Position numbers and translations under genes: made by a program
Notes under the pieces: generated by a model
Told to the model about the DNA's origin: nothing
What the model saw: only the letters and a program-made list of their open reading frames with translations
Database searches by the model: none
In this document: in pieces, positions 59,101-64,000 of the stretch
How the letters are laid out: the number at the start of each line of letters is the position of its first letter
How positions within the stretch are numbered: the stretch's first letter is position 1
DNA from: Phymorhynchus buccinoides
Lineage: Eukaryota > Mollusca > Gastropoda > Neogastropoda > Raphitomidae
Length of the DNA: 64,000 nucleotides
Assembly: GCA_017654935.2 (NCBI GenBank)
Contig: CM065687.1
Span: forward strand, 20,995,331 to 21,059,330
Reading direction: 5' to 3'

Positions 59101-60544
59101 TGAACACATCCACAATTCCACGATAGATCAGCGAGTGGAACTCCCTTCCATCTGAGGTTGTAGCATCATCCTCAATGGAAGGCTTCAAATCCAGAATACA
59201 GACCCCCCCCCTGCCCCCCCTCATCCTTCCAGATTCCCTCAACTCCCATGACCTAGCCCATGACTCCCACCAAACCCCTTCCTCATCACCCTGCCCCCTC
59301 AAGTTTTGTTTTGTTTTGTGACACTCAAACGGAAGGAAGGAAGAGGTTGTTCTCTGAAAGAAGAAAAGATCTACAAATATAGTACACATTTACCGGGTAT
59401 ACTAGTCTTCTTCTTCTTTCGATTGGTAATGTTTATCCTGCCCCACGCCCAAAGTCTTCGTTCAGACTACTAATATAGTACTTAGTAGTAATACTATTGG
59501 CGCACTCAATATGAGTTTTTGTCATCCATTCCACCGGCACAACATGGCCTACTCCGAATAGTGGAATGGGCGTTAACGTGTGCACAATATCTTGTGCGTG
59601 CATTTGCACATGGGATCTCAGTTTCAGGTCTCATCCGAAGGACCAATAAATTAGAAACACTAACAGGAGTAATATCTTTCCCAAGGACACAACACCGCAA
59701 ACAGAGCTAGGATCGAATCAGCGCACTCGCAAACTGTTGGATTACGAGCAGCGACTCTAACAATAACATACTGAGCCGCAGTGCCTTTTAGTCTTAGTTG
59801 ATCTTGATCTTGAACTTAGCTGAAATCGCCACTTTGTGGCATTACATTGACGAAACTTGGGGAGAGCATCGCTTAAAAAACAAAGCAAAAAGAAAACACA
59901 GTGGCTACGGTTACAGGGTTGTTTTGCAACACTTGGACCATGTTCAGGGACAGTAACTCTTTCTACTCCTAGCTGAATTTTTCCTCAACAAATTGTATTT
60001 TCTTATTACGTAAGTTAACGCATATATCTACTAATCTAGGTTTCGTTAAAATAAGGAATAGGGTTAAGGAACATATTAGAGTTAATGTTAGTACTTTCTT
60101 AGTTAGTAGTTTTTTTAAGACATTTGCGTACAATTTTTGTGTCCCGTGATTGAGCCCCGTAACCGTAGCCTGGAGAATGTGAGTTAAGGGCCCGTAATTT
60201 GAGTGACCTGGCCAGCCAGTGCCCGTTTAGCAGGACACTGACATGATCATGATGATGCCACATCCAGCAGCAACCCAATCTAATGAGACTAATCCTTAGC
60301 TTGGGGGAGGTGAGGGTTGGAGGGCAGGACAGGAGGAATGGGGGGGGGGGGTGGGGGGCTGGACGTAAATTTCAGATCTCTGCCCCCCCCCCCCCCCCCC
60401 CCCCACACACACACCACAGATAATAGTGCCATAAAAATGAAATTGTTGCGAGTGGGCACTTAACCGGAAGAAGAAGAAGATCTTACGTGCACATTTCATT
60501 CTCTGAATGGTCCTGAGGGCAAACAAGATACGGGCAGCAGCCAT
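49987..60544 (-). CDS. MRPL46: Mitochondrial large-subunit ribosomal protein L46 (complete, 6 exons)
   Basis: The product is a structural protein of the mitochondrial 54S/39S-type large ribosomal subunit, imported into the matrix. Six exons (60487-60544, 58461-58671, 54943-55082, 54321-54463, 53522-53647, 49987-50142) join in phase at every junction to give 277 residues, close to the length of known homologues. The N-terminus (MAAARILFALRTIQRMKCA) is Arg-rich without acidic residues, as in mitochondrial targeting peptides. Family blocks include WRLVSAVCLQRP, SDHELRARED, LYLLVKQTLGEKSHWIFPQG, EFLGNAPCGFHQYTFPES and YMWVSRDQLLQFC. The family has a Nudix fold; here the Nudix helix region (GESMRQAAERALRSQCG) lacks the paired catalytic Glu, consistent with a non-enzymatic role. 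Exons 3-6 lie in the right palindrome arm and are duplicated at 35118-40281. No clear promoter motif was seen upstream of 60544. Confidence 0.95.
50289..50930 (+). mobile_element. DNA transposon fragment with zinc-finger ORF, right-arm copy
   Basis: Inverted termini CAGACCTGCCTACT, with a 6-bp target duplication CCAATG at 50283-50288 and 50931-50936. An ATG at 50534 begins MADSSSSSDSGDVSNEEKR, then a basic stretch and FKIAYTEEWPCI. After a frameshift near 50700 comes CNLCHADFSVNHGG and HVQSAKH, a BED/hAT-like zinc finger. The rest of the transposase is absent. The superfamily is uncertain, since hAT usually makes 8-bp duplications. It lies in MRPL46 intron 5. Confidence 0.8.
51252..51828. repeat. 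MITE, CAGTGGAACC family, split copy (right arm)
   Basis: Mirror of 38406-38991 with the same nested insertion (about 51300-51720), so the nested insertion predates the separation of the arms. Confidence 0.85.
52161..52610. repeat. Tandem array, unit about 36 bp (right arm)
   Basis: Mirror of 37612-38068. The first units are the CACAAAACACATTG variant, which is scarce in the left arm. Confidence 0.92.
53271..53493. repeat. Foldback MITE, right-arm copy
   Basis: Mirror of 36707-36929, with better-preserved CACGCCAGATGGCGTGACAC blocks. Confidence 0.85.
53522..53647 (-). CDS. MRPL46: MRPL46 exon 5
   Basis: 42 codons in phase 0. Acceptor TTTTTTTCAG, donor AAG|GTGGGT. Encodes AAERALRSQCGEGTKAEFLG and NAPCGFHQYTFPESANIGAG. 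Confidence 0.95.
54321..54463 (-). CDS. MRPL46: MRPL46 exon 4
   Basis: 143 bp: two bases then 47 codons. Acceptor GGTTTTCAG, donor CAG|GTACAG. Encodes NRKLDQPLYLLVKQTLGEKS, HWIFPQGPRQEGESMRQ. Confidence 0.95.
54943..55082 (-). CDS. MRPL46: MRPL46 exon 3
   Basis: 140 bp. Acceptor TTTTGTTTAG, donor CTG|GTACAT. Encodes AIAEKKQQADETEKAEEVEG and DLEDAWEAEAKEF, a charged helical linker. Confidence 0.95.
56230..58460. other. MRPL46 intron 2 outside the palindrome
   Basis: No exon seen. 57640-57780 holds motifs like GTTAACTACTTAACTG and CCGGAAGC that resemble a diverged copy of 34430-34540 (and its mirror 55640-55740). Three loose copies of GGATTGAAAG with CCGGTCT lie at 57150-57265. Confidence 0.45.
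58461..58671 (-). CDS. MRPL46: MRPL46 exon 2
   Basis: 211 bp. Acceptor TTTTTTCTTACAG, donor GACAA|GTAAGA. Encodes LGCQHARLLSSEAQCSPGQW, RLVSAVCLQRPAVITAELTK and ELESSILSDHELRARED. It lies outside the palindrome and is present once in the window. Confidence 0.95.
58900..59345. repeat. Head-to-head pair of LINE ORF2 tails
   Basis: The plus strand at 59130-59203 reads SEWNSLPSEVVASSSMEGFK then SRIQ. The minus strand at 59050-59127 reads SSEVMSGASVEEFKSWI. These are two diverged copies of the same non-LTR C-terminus in opposite orientation, and the flanking GGGTGATGAGG/CCTCATCACCC blocks are mirrored too. It lies in MRPL46 intron 1. Confidence 0.6.
59405..59780 (-). repeat. tRNA-derived SINE (type A), diverged inverted copy
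   Basis: Read on the minus strand it ends in a GAAAGAAGAAGAAG tail and contains GTGTCCTTGGGAAAG, GTGCAAATGCACG and GTTTGCGAGTGCGC, in the same order as 14185-14625. The B box is degraded to GATTCGATCCT. Confidence 0.7.
60370..60480. repeat. Poly-C run and GAA tail
   Basis: A C run at 60384-60404 with a facing G run at 60340-60349, then GAAGAAGAAGA at 60469-60479. Probably the remnant of a SINE tail. Confidence 0.5.
60487..60544 (-). CDS. MRPL46: MRPL46 exon 1 (start codon, targeting peptide)
   Basis: ATG at 60544-60542 in an ATCATGG context. 19 codons plus C, donor CAC|GTAAGA. Encodes MAAARILFALRTIQRMKCA. The phase joins exon 2 to give a Pro codon. Confidence 0.9.
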
Positions 60545-60866
60545 GATTTTTTCAGGGGAGATAACGTGGCTATACACAAAGCACATGCATGATCATGTGT
60601 TCTGGGGGATCATGTATGAAGGAGACTTTCTTGTTGCTTATGGTGGAAGAAACTTGCCCAGGATACATGAGCATCCTGTCTTGAAGAGGAAGAATGGCTG
60701 CTGTTATTGGGAATTGAGTTTGCCATGATTGATTTATCACTAATTTATATGTACCAACTGCTGTACATATAATCTTGTACAAAAAGACAGTGGTAAGGAA
60801 GAAAAAATAAAACTTTTTAATCCGTAGCGTTTCTCCTTTTAATTTCTTTTATTAATAAGGAAATGG

Positions 60867-60963
60867 GTAAAGGTAAAGATGTGCCAACCCCCTGCATTTC
60901 TCGGTTAATTGTATGTTTACAATTAACCGAGAAATGTGGGGGGTGGCACATCTTGACCTTTAC
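60867..60963. repeat. Long hairpin, stem about 46 bp
   Basis: 60867-60913 pairs with 60918-60963 (TGCATTTCTCGGTTAATTGT against ACAATTAACCGAGAAATG) with few mismatches and a four-base loop. Possibly a small foldback MITE. Confidence 0.85.
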
Positions 60964-61013
60964 AAAGGAATGAACTTCGCATAAACGAATTACAGACAGA
61001 CAGAATAATACAA

Positions 61014-62340
61014 AGATATGACGTAGTTTTTCAGAATTATTTCCCTTTCAAATACGGATGTTGACGATGCGCATGCTCCAGTGAAGATAGTTGTTAACAA
61101 CTGCTAAACAAGCATCCGCACAGGGCAAGTCCTTTCAACATCTTCGGAAGCAGCTGCGCTACTGTTGTCAATGGTCACATGAAATTGCCATCATCAACGG
61201 AAGGAAAGGAGCTTTGGGTAAGGACGGAAATTAATCTTTCTGTTGGTTTTATTGATAACTATGACACCGTGCTAATCATGTTGAACATGAAAATTTGCAG
61301 TTGTCAGTTGATCATTAGATCTACTAGAGTCGAGTAGACTGTTAAGAGGATGTGTACTAGGGCACGCTAAGAAAGAAAAAATGTAGAAAATATCTGAGTA
61401 GCTTCTTTTTTTTTTTTTTTTTTTATGATTAACTGAGAGAAAACCAGTTAACTTGCTGTAATGTGTATGAAGTGTTTTATCAAGATGGACTGACCGAGCC
61501 TCTTTTAGTTTAGTGGAGCGTCGATTTACCCAAAAAGTACTTTAGGGTGGATAAAATTAAAAAAAATAATTTACTTTTTGTCAAATCCTAATGAAATTTA
61601 TATCATTGGAAAGAGCCCGGACAAGACACCTTTAAAAATGATACCCAAATTATCAATCGGTCGGGAAAATGAGAAATTACGACGTTTTAAAATGTTAGCT
61701 TTTGTTACATGAGCTATATAAGAAAAAGTTGATCAGGTTACCGGCCCTACCGTATCAAGGTTTGGATGAATAAAACAGCCCATAACTCTCATTTTCTTTT
61801 TTTTACAATAAACAACAAACATTGGTCCAAATAAAGCTTATTCAAAGGGGGAACTTCAACCCCCAACATTAGACAATTAGGCCTAGCGTTTTGTGCCGAT
61901 TAACAAAGATCGCAACATCAACATGCGCGTGGACAGAAAACCTGTCAGACAGGTCTTCGACGTAACACCTCCCGAACGTGTGGAGACCTGACAGATTGAG
62001 ATTATCTAGATGCACCACATTTGGTGTACTTGTAGAAAAAATAATTAAATGTAACTGCGATTTGTTTTTAAAGAATATATATAATTTACGGTCAAAATGA
62101 TAAACGAATGCATTGGAAACCAAATATTGATCGATTGTCTCTCGCGATCGGCCGTCTTAGCGTAAAAAAAGATCATTCCCGAATGACTCGTTTGTATGTG
62201 TGTTGCTTCCCGAAAGAAAAAAATCGGATAGGTTTTTGGAAGTATCTTGATTATTTATCGTCAGCGCAAGAATAACCACAATCCCTAAAAAACAAGCAAA
62301 GAAGGACGTTGGCACATAAGCCAAAATCGCCCCGGTTCGG
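61014..62340. repeat. Left arm of a second inverted repeat
   Basis: Reverse complement of 62714-63992, with scattered substitutions and small indels. The outer end starts GATATGAC and the inner end is CGGTTCGG. No convincing protein is encoded. Confidence 0.93.
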
Positions 62341-62713
62341 ATTTTCAACGAGAAAAATCGCTGCGGCTTGACATAATTCCGTGTTCCTACCAAAGGACCT
62401 AAAGAGCCCAAAGGAAAAACTTTAAGAGACCCCAAAAGGACCCAAAACGAAACTTAAGGGACCCCAACGGCTGTCCAAGCAGATACATTCTCGATGTTTA
62501 TTTAGCCTGCACCAACCAGAGGTCAGTTGCCAGGGGAAGTTCAGAACTCTTTCCCTCTTTGCACTGAGGGAAGCTGGGGAAAACCACACAACACAACACA
62601 CACACACACACACACAAAGGCACAGTAGCCAGAGAGAAGAGAGACAGAGACAGACAGAGAGAGTTCCCGCTGGCAGCTGACCTTCTGGTTGTTTGAAGGC
62701 TAAAATAAAACAG
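62341..62713. other. Spacer of the second inverted repeat
   Basis: About 373 bases. The first 50 continue the repeat as found at 17857, so the arms differ in where they stop. The rest has AAGGACC/AAGGGACCCC motifs, a CA tract (62586-62614) and a GA tract (62632-62662). Confidence 0.7.
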
Positions 62714-63992
62714 CCGAACCGCGATTTTGGCTATGTGCCAAACGGTCACTTCCTTTGCTTGTTTTTATTGATGGTTATTCTTGGCGCTGACCATCCGAGT
62801 TTTTTTCTTTCGGGAAGCAGACACCTACTCGGTCATTCGGGAATGATCTTTTTTTACGCTAAGACGGCCGATCGCGAGAGACAAGCGATCCAATATTTGG
62901 GTCCAATTCATTCGTTTATCATTTCTGAACGGTAATTATATAATTCTTTAAAACAAATGCGCAGTTACATTTAATTATTTTTCTACAAGTACACCAAATT
63001 TGGTGCATCTAGAATAAATCTCAATGCTGCTCAAGGTCTCCACAAGTCGGGAGGTGTTACGTCGAAGCCTGTCCGACATGTTTTCTGTCATGCGCATGTT
63101 GATGTTGCGATCTTGTGAGTCGCACAAAAAGCTTAGGCCTAATCTGTCTAATGTTTGGGGTTGATGTTGCCCCTTTGAATAAGCTTTATTTTGGTACCAA
63201 TGTTTTGTTTATTGGTAAAAAAAAAAAAAAGTTATGGCTGTTTTATTCATCCAAACCTTGATACGGTAAGGGCCGGTAACCTTGATCAACTTTTTCTTAT
63301 ATAGCTCATGTAAAAAAAGCTAACATTTTAAAACGTCGTAACTTTCTCAATTTTCGACCGATTTTGATAATTTGGGTATCATTTTAAAGGTCTTGTCGGG
63401 CTCTTTCCAATGATATAAATTTCATTAGGATTTGACAAAAAGTAAATTATTTTTTTAAATTTTATAACCACCCTAAAGTACTTTTGGGTAAATCGACGCT
63501 CCCACTAAAACTAAAAGAGCTCGGTCAGTCCATCTTGATAAAACACTTCAATACACATTTACAGCAAGTTAACTGATTTTCTCTCATTTAATCAGAACTA
63601 CTCAGATAATTTCTAACATTTTTTTCTTTCTTAGCGTGCCTAGTACACATCCTCTATAACAAGTCTACTCGAAGTCTAGTAGATCTAATGATCAACTGAC
63701 AACTGGCAAATTTTCATGTTTCAACATGATTCGAGCACGGTGTCAAGTTATCAATAAAACCAACAGAAGAGATTAATTTCCGTCCTTACCCAAAGCTCAT
63801 TTTCTTCCGTTGATGATGGCAATTTCATGTGACCATTGACAACAGTAGCGCAGCTGCTTCCGAAGATGTTGAAAGGACTTGCCCTGTGCGGATGCTTGTT
63901 TAGCAGTTGTTAACAACTATCTTCACTGGAGCATGCGCATCGTCAACATCCGTATTTGAAAGGGAAATAATTCTGAAAAACTAGGTCATATC
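62714..63992. repeat. Right arm of the second inverted repeat
   Basis: Mirror of 61014-62340. Its first 770 bases also match 17857-18625 in the same orientation. Confidence 0.93.
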
Positions 63993-64000
63993 GTCTGCTA

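Noticed and set aside
61869..62123. An 84-codon frame inside the second inverted repeat
   Set aside because: Not preserved in the mirror arm or in the 17857 copy.

Overview
This window is animal nuclear DNA from an invertebrate, most likely a marine mollusc (inferred). It has spliced genes with long introns, tRNA-derived SINEs with GAA-type tails, several non-LTR retrotransposon relics, many short inverted-repeat transposons, and heavy CA, GA and GAA microsatellites. There is no sign of prokaryotic gene organisation. A run of exactly 500 N (33445-33944) is a scaffold gap, so two contigs are joined here.

Left contig (1-33444): it is dominated by one minus-strand gene for a receptor-type protein tyrosine phosphatase. 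Exons assembled by hand run from about 30.15 kb down to 569 and leave the left edge. In protein order they encode two EGF-like segments, a membrane-spanning segment with an Arg-rich stop-transfer, a low-complexity juxtamembrane tail with an Ala run, and one complete catalytic domain. That domain has the [25 protein letters not shown] and QTE-AQY motifs, the P-loop being rebuilt across a splice junction. Between the exons lie retrotransposon relics, a TA-flanked MITE family touching two splice donors, two copies of a TTAA-flanked element, and simple repeats. From about 24 to 32 kb the sequence shows many single-base indels (noisy minisatellites, frame-broken exons), which suggests poor consensus quality.

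Right contig (33945-64000): it opens with an inverted repeat whose two arms of about 11.1 kb (33945-45121 and 45167-56229) meet around a 45-base spacer. The right arm carries exons 3-6 of the mitochondrial ribosomal protein gene MRPL46. With exons 1-2 at 60.5 and 58.6 kb these give a complete 277-residue protein on the minus strand. The left arm holds a mirror copy of exons 3-6 on the plus strand, with exons 1-2 cut off by the contig end. Exons 3 and 6 look identical in DNA in the two arms and all four exons encode the same residues, while introns, tandem arrays and one transposon start codon differ. This could be two haplotypes joined head to head by the assembler or a true inverted duplication. 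A second inverted repeat (61014-62340 and 62714-63992) closes the window, and a third copy of its sequence lies in a phosphatase intron near 18 kb.

The two genes have no evident functional link: one product is a signalling receptor at the plasma membrane, the other a mitoribosome large-subunit protein. The rest of the window is repeat-rich intron and intergenic DNA.
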